Assembly (NCBI RefSeq): GCF_039555335.1
Contig: NC_092635.1
Location: forward strand, 51,705,255-51,769,254
DNA: 64,000 nt
Direction: 5' to 3'
Source of the DNA: Amphiura filiformis
Lineage: Eukaryota > Echinodermata > Ophiuroidea > Amphilepidida > Amphiuridae
This document shows, piece after piece, positions 41,462-52,977 of the stretch. Numbering within the stretch: position 1 is the first letter of the stretch; each line of letters begins with the position of its first letter. The notes beneath the pieces are model-generated. The model was given only the letters and a program-made list of their open reading frames with translations, had not been told where the DNA came from and ran no database searches. A program made the position numbers and the translations under genes.

Positions 41462-41565
41462 GGTATTTCGTATAGCGAATACCGTATACTTCTATGTGAT
41501 CGCAGCCTTACGTATGAATTTTGATGAATCAGTGAACATATCATCTAATGGTGATTTGGCATGAT

Positions 41566-42377
41566 AAGGCAAAAAAAAGGTTTGTCTCAAAGCTTGTGCG
41601 CACATTTGTGACTATCCACCACAACTGAGCCCGGATGTCGCCAGTGCCACTATTGAGATATGCTCCATTGAACGTAACAATAAACAATAGGAAACAAAGG
41701 ATTTATTGACTGTTTATTGATTTTTCACTACTTATAAAGCATCCTCTTTTATGACATTTTTCAGTAGATATCCACGAAAAAAGCTTATTCCAAAAATTTC
41801 AGTTGATTCCGATTTTTGCGTTTTGCGAGTTATGCATGATTATGTGTATTACACTGCTCCATAGACAATGCGTTGTAATTTCGTTCTGGTGCACCAGAAC
41901 GAAATTCAAATTTCACGATATCTTTGCAAAACGAATTAATCTGCAAGAAATATTTTGTACATAAACATTATGTAGCCAGAGGTTTCCAGTGATATAAAAA
42001 TCTCAACTTTTTTTGAGAAAAGTGGGGGATGAGGCTGTGGATCACGAAATGCCCCTTTAAATGTCAAGTACTATAGACATGATATACATCATTTTAAAGC
42101 TAATTAGTAATTTCAAGCAAAATATTTTGGTTGAATATCTCAAAAATGATGATTGGCGACTTCAGGGCTCAGTTGTGCTGGATGGTCACATTTGTAAAAT
42201 CGCATGATTTAATAAGAAAGAAATGCGGAAAATTTTCTTATTTCAAAAAAACATTTTTTTAATAGTTTTTTCCGGAAAAATTCGGCAAAAATCTGACTTT
42301 TTTTCTCCAAATACCATAAAAAAAGTCGCATTTGTTTTCAAACCACTCGTGAGCTTTGAGACAAACCTTTTTTTGGC
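41566..42377. mobile_element. Fold-back element with AGGCAAAAAAAGG termini
   Basis: AGGTTTGTCTCAAAGCTTGT at 41579 is inverted at GAGCTTTGAGACAAACCT (about 42352). CACATTTGTGACTATCCACC with ACAACTGAGCCC (about 41602-41632) is inverted at 42160-42196. A perfect 30-bp palindrome AATTTCGTTCTGGTG/CACCAGAACGAAATT lies at 41877-41906, near the middle. No coding content. The terminus resembles the element at 56171-56565. Confidence 0.75.
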
Positions 42378-44859
42378 CTAAGTGACTGCGATTCCTGTTC
42401 TGTAGTTCAAGAGAACTCATGCGTAATTTGTAACACAAAATCATAACAATATTTAGGTTTGACCATTTACTACAGATTACACAGGGTGACATAAGGGATG
42501 AAATCAAAGCCGGTTCCGTCCGGGTTCTATTCTGCTAAATAATGGAAACCACAAGGAACCGCCGGTCAACCAAGTTTTGAGAGCGGGTTTCTTACACATC
42601 CTTGTACTGACAATAAAACATCCAAGTCTGCATCCCTTTGTATAATTGTGACTACATAGGGCAACATTACCATTTGTTTACAGTGCACAGCCAGGTTTTC
42701 CTGGTTGCAGCTTGTGCTCAGCAAATCATGTTACCCCCCCTGAGCACTATTAGTCCTGGCCCTGTCCTACAGACCCGTATACAATTTTTCAAGAAGAAAG
42801 TTTGAATGTTGATTCGAGTAGGGTATGCATAGGTCTTTCAAATTCTACTAGGTGGAAAATTCCAAACCGGGCAAACTCTGTATATGGCCGTATTTCAAAA
42901 TGGCCGCCAAAATGTACTTATGAACCAGGTATAATGACAATAACTCTGAAACTATTTGACCTAGAGGGGTGATTGAGGTGTCTATCCCCACTAAATCAAG
43001 GCTGTCTGATTGAATGAAGGGGGTTTCATGGTTGTCCGAGGTCTAGGACACCTGAAATTCAAGATGGCCGCCCGTAGCAACCATGATCATCATATTCGCC
43101 AGATGAAATGACAATAATTAGGAATCTGCTTGACCTACAAGGGTCATTAAGGTGTCTATCCCCACTAAATCAAGGCTTTCTGATTGAATAAAGGGGGTTT
43201 CATGGTTGTCCGAGGTCTAGGACACCTGAAATCCAAGATGGCCGCCCATAATAACCCGATAATCATCATATTAGTCAGATGAATGACAATAATTCGGAAT
43301 CTGCTTGACCTGCAAGGGCCATTCAGGTCTCTATCCCTATTTATATTATATGAAATCAATCTAATTGAATGAAGATGGTGTCATGGTTGTCTGATGTCTA
43401 GGACACCCACAATCTAATATGTCCGCCCATAGCAACCATATAAATATTCACATTAACCAGGTGAGATGACAAATTCTCAATAATTATTTGATCCAGAAGA
43501 GCAATTAAGGTGTGTAACTTCGCTAAATCAAGTCTGTTTGATTAAATGATGTGATATCATGGTTGTCTGAAGTCGAAGTCACACCAAATTCAGATGGCAG
43601 CCATAGCAACCACTATTAATCAAGTAAAATGTCATAGAACCTCTGTGAAATGGGTTAGAGTGTCATTAAAACAGCATTATAAACATTAAATATTCAAAAT
43701 AATCAATGAAAATTGGCTTTGAGGGTTATAGCAGAATCATTTCTCCCCAAATTATGTTGCTAATATGTTTTAAATCCAAAATGGTGGCGATTATGAGGTC
43801 CAAAATGGCCTCCAAAATACATTTTTTCACTCGAAAAATGGGTTAGAGTGGCATTAAAATAACATTTAACACATTAAATATTCAAACTTATCAATGGTAA
43901 ATGGCTTTAGAAGGTTACAGCAGAAACATTTTTCCCCAAATTGTGTTGTTAACATGTTTCAAATCCAAAATGGTGTCCATTATGAGGTCCAAAATGGCCG
44001 CAAAAATACATTTTAAGCAGCCATAAGTAGTATTAAAACAGCATTAAACACATTAAATATTCAAAATAATCAATGGTAAACCGTTTTAGGGATTACAACA
44101 GAAACATTTTGTACCAAACAATAGGTTGTTAACATGTTTTAAATCCAAAATGGTGCCAAAAATGAAAACCAAAATGACCGCTAAAGTTTTTTTTTTTCAT
44201 ACTAAAGGTGACATTAAAACTGTATAATTATTTTCAAAATACACATGGAATATGGCTTTGGCGGCCGTTTTGGCCGTCATTACGGGCACCATATTAGATT
44301 TAAAATATTTTAACAAAAGCTGAGAAAAAATGTATTTGGCCGCTATTTTGGGCTTCACTTTGGGCGCCATTTTGAATTTGACACCTGTGAATGACACGAT
44401 TTGGTTACAAATCAGTGAAATGTCTATCTGTAGCCCTCAATGCCATTTACCATTGCTAAGTTTGAATATTTAATGTGTTAAATGCTGTTTTAATGCCACT
44501 CTAACCCATTTGTTGAGCGAAAAAATGTATTTTGGAGGCCATTTTGGACCTCATAATCGGCGCCATTTGGATTTAAAACATATTAGCAACATAATTTGGG
44601 GAGACATGTTTCTTCTATAACCCTAAAAGCCATTTTTCATTGATTATTTTGAATATTTAATGTTTATAATGCTGTTTTCATGCCACTCTAACCCATTTGT
44701 GAGTGAAAAAAAGTATTTTGGCGGCCATTTTTGACCTCATAATCGGCACCATTTTGGATTTGAAACATGTTAACAACACAATTTGGGGAGAAATGTCTCT
44801 GCTGTAACCCTCAAAGCCATTTACCATTGATAAGTTTGAATATTTAATGTGTTCACGGT

Positions 44860-45164
44860 TGTTTGTTGGCATGTAAAACTGAGTCATTTTTAAGAAAAGT
44901 TGAACAATGATGGCGCTATTTATCTAAAACCTTGTTTGCATCTTTACAAGAGGAAGACACTTGTAAAATGGTATTAGAATATCCGCAAGCAGACTAACAT
45001 GTGACAAGTGAATTTTCAAAAAACTTTTTATCATGAAATGTTAAGTATAACTCATATTAATTGGCTAATTTAAATTTAAAATATATGTAAATAGCGCCCT
45101 CAATTTGCACACCAATGTACAGTTTATTGAATTAAATTTGCCATAAAAAAGCATACCCAGGGAG
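44860..45164. other. AT-rich stretch between nested structures
   Basis: No supported feature. CACGGTTGTTTGTTGG at about 44845 is related to the reversed inner edge of the right outer arm (CACGGCTGTTTGATG near 49765), suggesting a shared repeat end. Confidence 0.4.
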
Positions 45165-45491
45165 CAGAGATGGTCCATCTGCATTGGGAAGATATAAAAA
45201 CCTCATGGGTGTCAAACAGTTTAGTGGGGTCAAATAAACACCCATAGGGTGGACACGTAAAAAATCTTCTGCACGGGCCTACAACAGGGGGTCACGTGTG
45301 TGGGGGTCCATTTTAGTAATTTTTGCTCAAAGTATATTGTGTTTGGTGTCAAATGAAAGGAAATTTAATTTCAAACACTGCAGGTAGTGTTGGTTTTGTC
45401 AATTTATCATCCTGCAAAGAGTTACACTTAATTTAAGGTGTACATGTAGGCCTATACTATATATTGACGAATGATTGAAACGTTAATGAGG

Positions 45492-46353
45492 CTATATTGT
45501 GTACCGTATATTATTACTGTCCCTATCTAGAATACTAGAAAATGCTAAAGGTGCCTTAAGACTTCTAGCTATTTCAGTGGAATGTTTCATTCTTATAGGA
45601 ACTATTTTCTGCAATGGTACCTCTAATACCCCATTGGATGTCTTCTTCAGATCCACTTTCTTTTTCATCACTTGACTCCATTTCACCTGCCAGTTCCCTT
45701 TCCGAGTCTTCTTGCAGCTTTGCTCGACTACAGGTATCAGGATGTCCTCTGCAGATACAGCTGATATTGCAGCGTCTGGATGCTTTTGAACACTTGCAGT
45801 TTCTTTGGTACCCTTTCCTGCAGGAGCAGTTGGTTCCTTTTGATACATTTGGTGGCCATGGTGGATTTCTCATTACTTGTGGAACTACGATGTCCCCTCT
45901 AAAGTCCATCCGCATTCCTTGGGATCTGGGAGGAAGGGCTTAGCGATGTGTGCTGTTTTGTCTATGATGCATGCATATGCTGCTCTCTCCAGGTGAAGGC
46001 GAAATGCATCCTTGGTTGGCGGTAATCTCTTTAAGTTAGTAGTATCACTCTTCGGAAATTCGTGGGCCTGAGCTCTGTAAGACTATTACACTGGGCGATG
46101 CCATTGCTAGAATAAGACTGAAATGAACAACTGCCTGATCTATGTCGTCATATGTCAGGTTGTGGTCAGCCTCTGCAAAACTAGCAAGATGATCCAGTGG
46201 AACAGTCTTGCTATTCTCTAACCATGTAGGTTTTCCGATGAAGAAAGGGTAGCTGGTAATGTCTCGTCCACTGATAAAGTCCAAGGATGTTTTAGGAGTA
46301 CCAGGAAAGGGGTCAGGTGTACCAAAGACAGGGTAAAGGGTAACAAGGGTCAC
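45492..46353 (-). pseudogene. Cys-rich C-terminal part of a transposon-associated protein
   Basis: Minus-strand order, with two frame changes: LDFISGRDITSYPFFIGKPT and LDHLASFAEADHNLTYDDID (46353-46045), DTTNLKRLPPTKDAFRLHLE and RAAYACIIDKTAHIA (about 46035-45900), then VVPQVMRNPPWPP, CSCRKGYQRNCKCSKASRRC and NISCICRGHPDTC (45885-45740). The succession of a D-x-T-S-Y-x-F-x-x-GKP block, an LPPT-x-D/E helix, and a CSC...C-x-C-x-KA...C...C-x-C cluster is familiar from uncharacterised mobile-element-like proteins of marine invertebrates. The Cys cluster recalls CXC/tesmin-type zinc-binding repeats. The N-terminal part is replaced by the minisatellite. Function unknown. Confidence 0.6.
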
Positions 46354-47710
46354 GGGGACAATAGTTTATGGGTCCAGGTGAAGGGTTAAGGGATCCAGGT
46401 ATGGGATTATGGGATCAGCAATGGGGTTTGGGGTACCAAGGTTAGGGGTTCAGTGGACGGAGTTAGGGGTTCCAGGAATGGAGATAGTCCCATAGTTGAT
46501 GTTAGGGGGGTTAGGGGACCCAGGGATAAGGTTAGGGGTACTAAGGATGGAGTTAGACGTCCCATGGTTGGGTAATGGGTACCGGGACAGAGTTAGGTGG
46601 ACTGAGGATGGAGTTGGGAATACGAAAGGCATGTTTAGGGGTACCGGAGATGGGGCTTAGGGGACACTAGTGCAAAAGGTACAACAGGGACATGGTTAGG
46701 GGACCCGGCAGTTATGGGTTCCAGGAATAAGGTTAGAGGTCGCAATCATGTTAAAGATCCCGTGGATAGGGTAAGGGGTCCTGGGAACGTATTGCTCCCA
46801 TGGTCGGGGTAAGGGGTACCGGGCATTTGGTAAGGGAAACCGGATTTGGGGTTACAGGTACCGCAGATGGGCTTAGGGTCCCAGGGGCGTGCCATGGGTC
46901 TCGGGGACGTAGTTGGGGGTTCCAGGAATGGAGGTAAAGGTCCCATAGTTGGTGTTATAGGTCCCAGGAATATATAGGGTAAGGGGTACAGGGGATGGAG
47001 TTAGGGGTCCCAGGGTTGGTGTAATGGGTACCAGGAATGGGGTAAGGGGTATCGGGCATTGGGAAAGGGGAACCGGATATGTGCTTACATGTACTGAAGA
47101 TGGGGTTATGATACCAGGGACGGTTACCCAGCTACCAAAGATGGGCTTCGGGTCCCATGGACATGACATGGGTCTCGTGGAAGTAGTTAGGGGTTTCAGG
47201 AATGGATTTAAAGGTCCCATAGTTGGTGTTACAGGTGCCAGATATATAGTGTAAAGGTTTAGAGGGGTACTAGGAATGGTGTAAGGGATACCGACATTGG
47301 ATAAGAGGAACCGGGTATGGGGTTACAGGTAATGAAGATGGGGTTAGGGTCCCAGGAATGGGTCGTGGGTATCAGGGACGGAATTAGGAATACCTGAAAT
47401 GGAGTTAAAGCTCCAATAGTTGGTGTTAGAGGTCCCAGGGAATAGGTAAGGAGTTGGGGATGGAGTTACGGGACCCAGGATTGGGTACCAGGAACATTGT
47501 AAGGGGTACCGTGGGCATTGGGTAGGGGGAACAGGATATGGGTTTTCAGGTACTGAAGATGACCGCAGGAACGGTCATGGGTCTTGGGAATGGAGTTAGA
47601 GGTTCCAGGAATGCAGTTACAGGTCTTTCTGTTAGAGGTATGATATGATTAGAGTCGGGGTCCCAGGGGGCATTAGGGGTACCGTACTGAGGACTGAGTA
47701 AGGGCTCAAA
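46280..47710. repeat. Degenerate GGGGTTAGGGGTNCCAGG minisatellite
   Basis: About 1.4 kb of G-rich repeats with an irregular 14-30-bp period. Recurrent words are GTTAGGGGTCCCAGG, GGTACCAGGAATGGGG, ATGGAGTTAGGGGT and GGTACCGGGCATTGGG. Open frames across it encode low-complexity PGTPNP-type text and are not genes. One such frame fuses with the pseudogene at 46353. TTAGGG, the usual deuterostome telomere hexamer, occurs often but not as a regular tandem. Confidence 0.9.
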
Positions 47711-48239
47711 CTCAGAGTCCATGCGCTTACTTGTGGTCAGAGAGAGAGAGAGGTGAGCAATACTGAGAGACGCAGATATGATGCTGCATTGCTACATTAG
47801 GCTCTATAATGGCTATAGCTGGGTCAAGGACTGGTTTTGATAAGTCGGGTCTCTGTTACTAGGCAGAGGGTATTCAGGATAGAAAGGTGGTCAATTCTAT
47901 AAGTAGGAGTGGGTCTACAGGAACCTAAATCGTGAAGATTAAGAGGATCTAGCTACTTGTTATATCTATCCAGAAACATGGAAAGAATGTGAAACAGCAC
48001 ATCAGAGTAGTGTATTGACTGCAAAATTTAACGAAATATGATACCACACATGCCATATGTGCGCAGCTCTACTTAATCTGATACCCCCCATTATCCAGCC
48101 CCCCCCCCCCACACACACACACACCCACATACACACACCAACATGGTGGCCCAGTCCATTCAAATGTATGGCATAATTTTAATAATCTGTGTGTAAAATA
48201 AAGGTGATTTTGTCACATTTAGTGTATTACATTAAGTAT
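47711..48239. other. Unique interval with simple repeats
   Basis: (GA)n at 47740-47755 and a C-run followed by (CA)n at 48100-48125. No gene seen. Confidence 0.6.
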
Positions 48240-48432
48240 TACGCTGCAAAAATGGGTTTTCGGGGGGCAAACTTTGACCCCCCATAACACCCCCTGTGCA
48301 GCTGATTTCAAAACGTGTCCACCCTAGGGATGTGGCCTATAGTCCATAGAATCCATCTATATAGGACACGTTTTTATATCTTGCCAAGTCAGTTTGCATC
48401 AAAATATGGGGGTTTGCTCCCTGGGTAGCAGA

Positions 48433-49084
48433 AAAATATGAATAATTTAATAAAGAAACGAAACTCTATGTAAAAATTGCTGCAAAATATATGCGCATAT
48501 ACAATTTTTGTGTCAGTTCCTGCAGAACTGACACCTTTAGTACAGGTTTGACGATCACGTGACAAATCGAATCTGTGACGTCAATGTTAATATCGATATC
48601 AATTTAAGGCTGTTCTAGTTAAATTACATACCCAATGGCATTTTGGCTGTACCATTTAATTTACATACTCAACATTTCCCTGTGCACTTAGTCCATGAAT
48701 TGATCCTGATTTGCATTGTCGTATAGAGTTATATTTTGTACACAACAGGGATGTTACTATTGTTTTAACTAAATGAAGCATACTTTTGCTTTTATCCTTC
48801 TTTGTCCTGTATTAATTATAAATTAGGTGATTTAATTAATATAATTCTTTGTTTCAGCGACCCAGGGGTAAACAGACAAACAAAAACAAAGGTCAAAATC
48901 CTTCAATTTCTGTGAAAATTGAACAAAAAGTACCCAAATCCCTACATTTTATATCTCCCTGTGTTATAGACAAATTGTATACGTCACATTTAAAATCATT
49001 TAAAATGACTTATAAATTGCCTTAATGGGGTCTTATACATTTGTATTGTGTGAACTTTGTTTTTAAATGCCTTTGGCTTTCAGG
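48433..49084. other. Gene-free interval with one short hairpin
   Basis: GTGTCAGTTCCTGCAGAACTGACAC (starting at about 48510) is a perfect short hairpin. No coding evidence. Confidence 0.5.
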
Positions 49085-49560
49085 TTAGTTTCTTGGAGCT
49101 GGTGAGGTGTATCTGGGTTTAACTTGGTAGGGTGGTGGTAAGTGGCTGCCCTAAGACTTGATGCATTTTGGCGCAAAATATGCAAATTAAGTAGCTAATT
49201 TGCATATTTAACTTAAAAATAGTTTTTTTGGTGAGGCGTATAGGGATATAACTTGATGAGGTTGTGGTAAGCGGCAGTTTCACGGAGCTGGTGAGGTGTA
49301 TTGGGGTATAACTTGGTAGGGTGGTGGTAGGCCTAAGTGGCTGCCCTAAGACTTGATGCAATTTTTGGCGCAAATTAGGTAGCTAATTTGCACATTTAAC
49401 TTAAAAATTGTTTTTGGGTGGTTTTTTTTTGCCATTTCGAACTGGTGAGACGTATAATAGGGATGTAACTTGATGAGGTTGTGGTAAGCGGCAGTCGTAA
49501 GCTCGGATGCAATTTTTGTCGCAAGATATGCAAATTAGTCACCACATTTGCCTATTTTTT
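49085..49560. repeat. Dispersed repeat family A, diverged tandem units
   Basis: Three imperfect units share GGTGAGGTGTAT, AACTTGGTAGGGTGGTGGTA, AAGACTTGATGCA, GGCGCAAAATATGCAAATTA and AGTAGCTAATTTGCA. The order of boxes is as at 24341-26110 and 455-1155 but the sequence is clearly diverged. Confidence 0.75.
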
Positions 49561-50762
49561 TATTTGTCGAATTGCCTTTGGCCATTTTTCGGAACCATCT
49601 TTAACATTACATTCAAATAATAATTACATTGTAAATTGGAACTGACACCAATTTTTTTCAGGAATATCTTGTTTAGTGTGATAGCTGTTGGTATTATTCA
49701 GGTCTAGAATTGAACATTATAATAATGTTTTTGTTTAACAAATTAATAATAGTCACATCAAACAGCCGTGTGTTAAATGCTGTTTTAATGCCACTCTAAC
49801 CCATTTGTTGAGTGAAAAAATGTATTTTGGAGGCCATTTTGGACCTCATAATCGGCGCCATTTTGGATTTAAAACATATTAGCAACATAATTTGGGAAGA
49901 CATGTTTCTGCTATAAAACCCTCAAAGCCATTTTTCATCGATTATTTTGAATATTTAATGTTTATAATGCTGTTTCAATGACACTCTAACCCATTTTTTA
50001 ATGAAAAACGTATTTTCTCGGCATTAATCCAGCCTCTATGTTACAGAGGTTCTAATAGATGACATTTTACTTGGTTATTAGTGGTTGCTATGGCTGCCAT
50101 CTAGTTTGGTGTGACTTCGACTTCAGACAACCATGATATCACATCATTTAATCAAACAGCCTTGATTTAGCGAAGTTACACACCTTAATTGCTCTTCTGG
50201 ATCAAATAATTATTGAGATATTGTCATCTCACCTGGTTAATGTGAATATTTATATGGTTGCTATGGGCGGCCATCTTAGATTGTGGGTGTCCTAGACATC
50301 AGACAACCATGACACCATCTTCATTCAATTAGACAGTCTTGATTTCATAGGGATAGAGACCTAAATGACCCTTGCAGGTCAAGCAGATTCCGAATTATTG
50401 TCATTTCATCTGGCTTAATATGATGATCATGGTTGCTACAGGTGGCCATCTTGGATTTCAGGTGTCCTAGACCTCGGACAACCATGAAACCCCCTTCATT
50501 CAATCATACAGCCTTGATTTAGTGGAGATAGACACCTCAATCACCCCTCTAGGTCAAATAGTTTCAGAGTTATTGTCATTATACCTGGTTCATAAGTACA
50601 TTTTGGCGGCCATTTTAAAAACGGCCATATACAGAGTTTGCCCGGGTTTGGAATTTTCCACCTAGTAGAATTTGAAAGACCTATGCATACCCTACTCGAA
50701 TCAACATTCAAACTTTCTTCTTGAAAAATTGTATACGGGTCTGTAGGACAGGGCCAGGACTA

Positions 50763-51685
50763 TATCTGCCGATGTATCATTACCCCTGATTGGTCAATTA
50801 CATGATATCTTCACTCTAATCACCAATCAGAATGGAGCTTTGCAAATAATTCACCCCAATTTTTTTGTGTGGCGAAATTATTCTAACAATGTTGCTGATT
50901 AGTCCAATTGATGATGACAACTTCTTTTTGACCAATCGGCAGGTAGTTCTCATGGGGTTAAAGCACTTCACAGGTTAGATAGGGATCTGTTATTCGGCAT
51001 GCGGGAATTATGACAATGTGGTTTACTTTATACACAAAATCGGTGATGTTCAGTTCAGTCTTTAGAATCTCTAAGAACAAATATGTGACCCGTTCTGACA
51101 AAACCAGGAACAAGTTGCATTTTTGACATTTCATAATTTGAATACAAATGTAAGCATGAGACAATAAGCATAATACCAAAATTACATACATAGCATCATT
51201 ACTTTTCAAGATATGGGTACATTTGTAAATGATACCTAGATATTGTTGGTCAATTGCTAATCGAGCAATGGGCTAATTAGTTTTCTGCTTTACACAGGAT
51301 TATCATAGTTCAACTGTCAATTATTGATTAAATAAACCTCTTTTTAATAAGTACTTTCAAGGATTTGAAAGTCCACTTGGTCCAAAGGTCAAATACCATG
51401 AAATGAAGAATTTCAAAATTTCATGTTTTTATGGGAGAGGCCTAGAACTCAAAAACATGGCTGGCGACTTGTTCCATGTTTTGTTAGAGCTGGTCACATA
51501 TGAAATAACAAAGCTGCTAATCATTTACTCACTACATGTAAGATCTCAAACAAGGATAGTTCCTTAACCCCAATATCCTTGTACTCCGAGAATGTGTTGG
51601 GCACAAAAACTCATACTCCAAAACTCGAGGTCAAATTTTGAGCCATGCTTGGTGAATGGAGGTTAATGAACTATGTCACTGAAAT
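50763..51685. other. Gene-free interval
   Basis: Contains several ATTGG/CCAAT words at 50790-50945, similar to 39580-39800. Nothing else recognised. Confidence 0.4.
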
Positions 51686-51943
51686 GGCCTATTCCAGTTG
51701 ATATACATACACCCTTGATGGAAGACATGACCTTAATATCCCACATAGGGGGTGTAGAATTAAGATGGAGTCACCTATTCAGATATTTAAAAAAAGCGCA
51801 GTGATTTATAGAGTGCTACACACAGGCACAATGCCTAGACGTTGATCCACAAGCCTCAGTATACTTTACTATTCATACTCCCTGTGTGAGAGATAAGGTC
51901 ATGTCTTCCATAGGGGGTGTATGGATTTCAACTGGAATAGCCC
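51686..51943. mobile_element. Complete MITE of the GGCTATTCCAGTTGAAATCC family with an internal insert
   Basis: The left terminus GGCCTATTCCAGTTGATATA is the inverse of GATTTCAACTGGAATAGCCC at the right end, and both arms continue into ATGGAAGACATGACC. Compared with 38575-38735, about 90 bp of foreign sequence (51783-51872, with AAAAAAAGCGCAGTGATTTA and GTGCTACACACAGGCAC) interrupts the middle. Confidence 0.85.
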
Positions 51944-51967
51944 AATGAGATCATTTTGGCTAATAGT

Positions 51968-52179
51968 TAGGGACCGTTCACAAACACTTGTAAGGGGGGG
52001 CCCTGAAAATTTTGACCCTCCTAAGGGGGGGCCCTGAAAAAATGACCACAAATTTTCCTGGAAAAATTAAGTTTATATGCTTTTCTATGGGGTTGACCCA
52101 TAATTTTCATGTCAAAAAGGGGGGCCCTGAAATTTTTGAGATCTGTAAAGGGGGGCCCCGAAAAAAGTACGGTCCCTTA
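51968..52179. mobile_element. G-rich MITE, AGGGACCGTTCACAAACACTT family, copy 2
   Basis: Nearly collinear with 15690-15957 (GACCCTCCTAAGGGGG, GGGGTTGACCCA, ATTTTCATGTCAAA). TA lies next to each end. The right terminus is shortened to ACGGTCCCTTA, so the inverted repeat is incomplete. Confidence 0.8.
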
Positions 52180-52977
52180 CTGCACACATTACACATTTGG
52201 AATGTCATTTGAAGTATATATCTACGAATACAACACAATTGCGTAAAATATTTATAGCACTGTATTAGCACACATTAAAATACAATAAAGTTATGAATGA
52301 TTCTTTGGTTACAGTAATAATGATGTATGTTACATTGGCACGTCACACTTTACAAAAACAAACCTTAGCAACAATATACTGAATTGGTTCTGGATCTAAG
52401 AATCGATAGCAAATATCGTCAAATTATTCCCATCTCAAAATGGTATTATATGTCCCTTAGACAACAAAAAACCCTGTATTACAGGTCTGACCATTTTGGG
52501 AGAATTTTTTTAGTTTTGCTAAAATCAGCCATTTTTACCAAAATTTGACAAATTTTTTGAAAATATTCTGAACATTTTTGCAAAATTGTGATATTTTAAG
52601 TCATTTTAGCCTTCAGAAAAAAATCCGATCAACGGACCGACACTGCTTGAAAAGTCTATCAGCCCGTAAAACAGGATTGGATTATTGTCACCTTAATCAT
52701 AGGTATGAAGCATGTGACCCATTGGTTAGAAATTCCTGGGCTACCTTGTGTCCTAGGTTCATGAAAACATAATATTTCTAGCTTCAAAAACAGTCCCTTC
52801 ATTAATTTTCTAATAAATGTCATTTATTGCTTATCATTGTATGAATCGCAGCATAGGTAATTAGGTGGGTATATTTCATCACACCATTTAAAAAATGTCA
52901 GGTGTGGATGGTATGATTGTCTAGGTGTGGATGGTATGATTGTCTTTTAAGTATACAGGATTTACTCCCTATTCCAG
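52180..52977. other. Gene-free interval with a 23-bp duplication
   Basis: AGGTGTGGATGGTATGATTG is repeated in tandem at about 52901-52945. No coding evidence. Confidence 0.5.

Larger units (their letters stand above)
45165..48432. mobile_element. 3.3-kb TIR structure nested in the 8-kb composite
   Basis: TACCCAGGGAGCAGAG at 45168 is matched in reverse at 48410-48428 (TACCCAGGGAGCAAAC). AGATATAAAAACCTCATGGG / AGATATAAAAACGTGTCC, AGGGTGGACACGT and CTGCACRGGSS blocks follow in the same order on both arms for about 190 bp, with many differences. The interior contains the Cys-rich pseudogene and the minisatellite. Possibly a transposon that captured or encodes this gene; no target duplication was verified. 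Confidence 0.55.
42751..50762. mobile_element. 8-kb composite bounded by inverted arms of about 1 kb
   Basis: The sequence beginning TAGTCCTGGCCCTGTCCTAC at 42751 is the reverse complement of the sequence ending at 50762. The match continues with high identity for about 1 kb (left arm to about 43870, right arm from about 49770), apart from an extra unit of about 170 bp in the left arm near 43090-43260. Arms are built of repeated words such as TCCAAGATGGCCGCC, GTCTAGGACACC and AAAATGGCCTCCAAAATACA. The left arm runs into a further local palindrome (43640-44190 against 44200-44850). No clear target duplication; no transposase, integrase or polymerase seen. Either a giant fold-back transposon or an inverted duplication. 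Confidence 0.7.

Noticed and set aside
46446..47254. Several open frames across the G-rich minisatellite giving Pro/Thr/Gly-rich peptides
   Set aside because: They are translations of the repeat unit (PGTPNP-like in one strand) with no start context, no conserved domain and different frames in neighbouring units.
42751..50762. Polinton/Maverick element
   Set aside because: The inverted arms are of suitable length, but the span is only 8 kb and no DNA polymerase B, integrase, packaging ATPase or capsid frame was seen.
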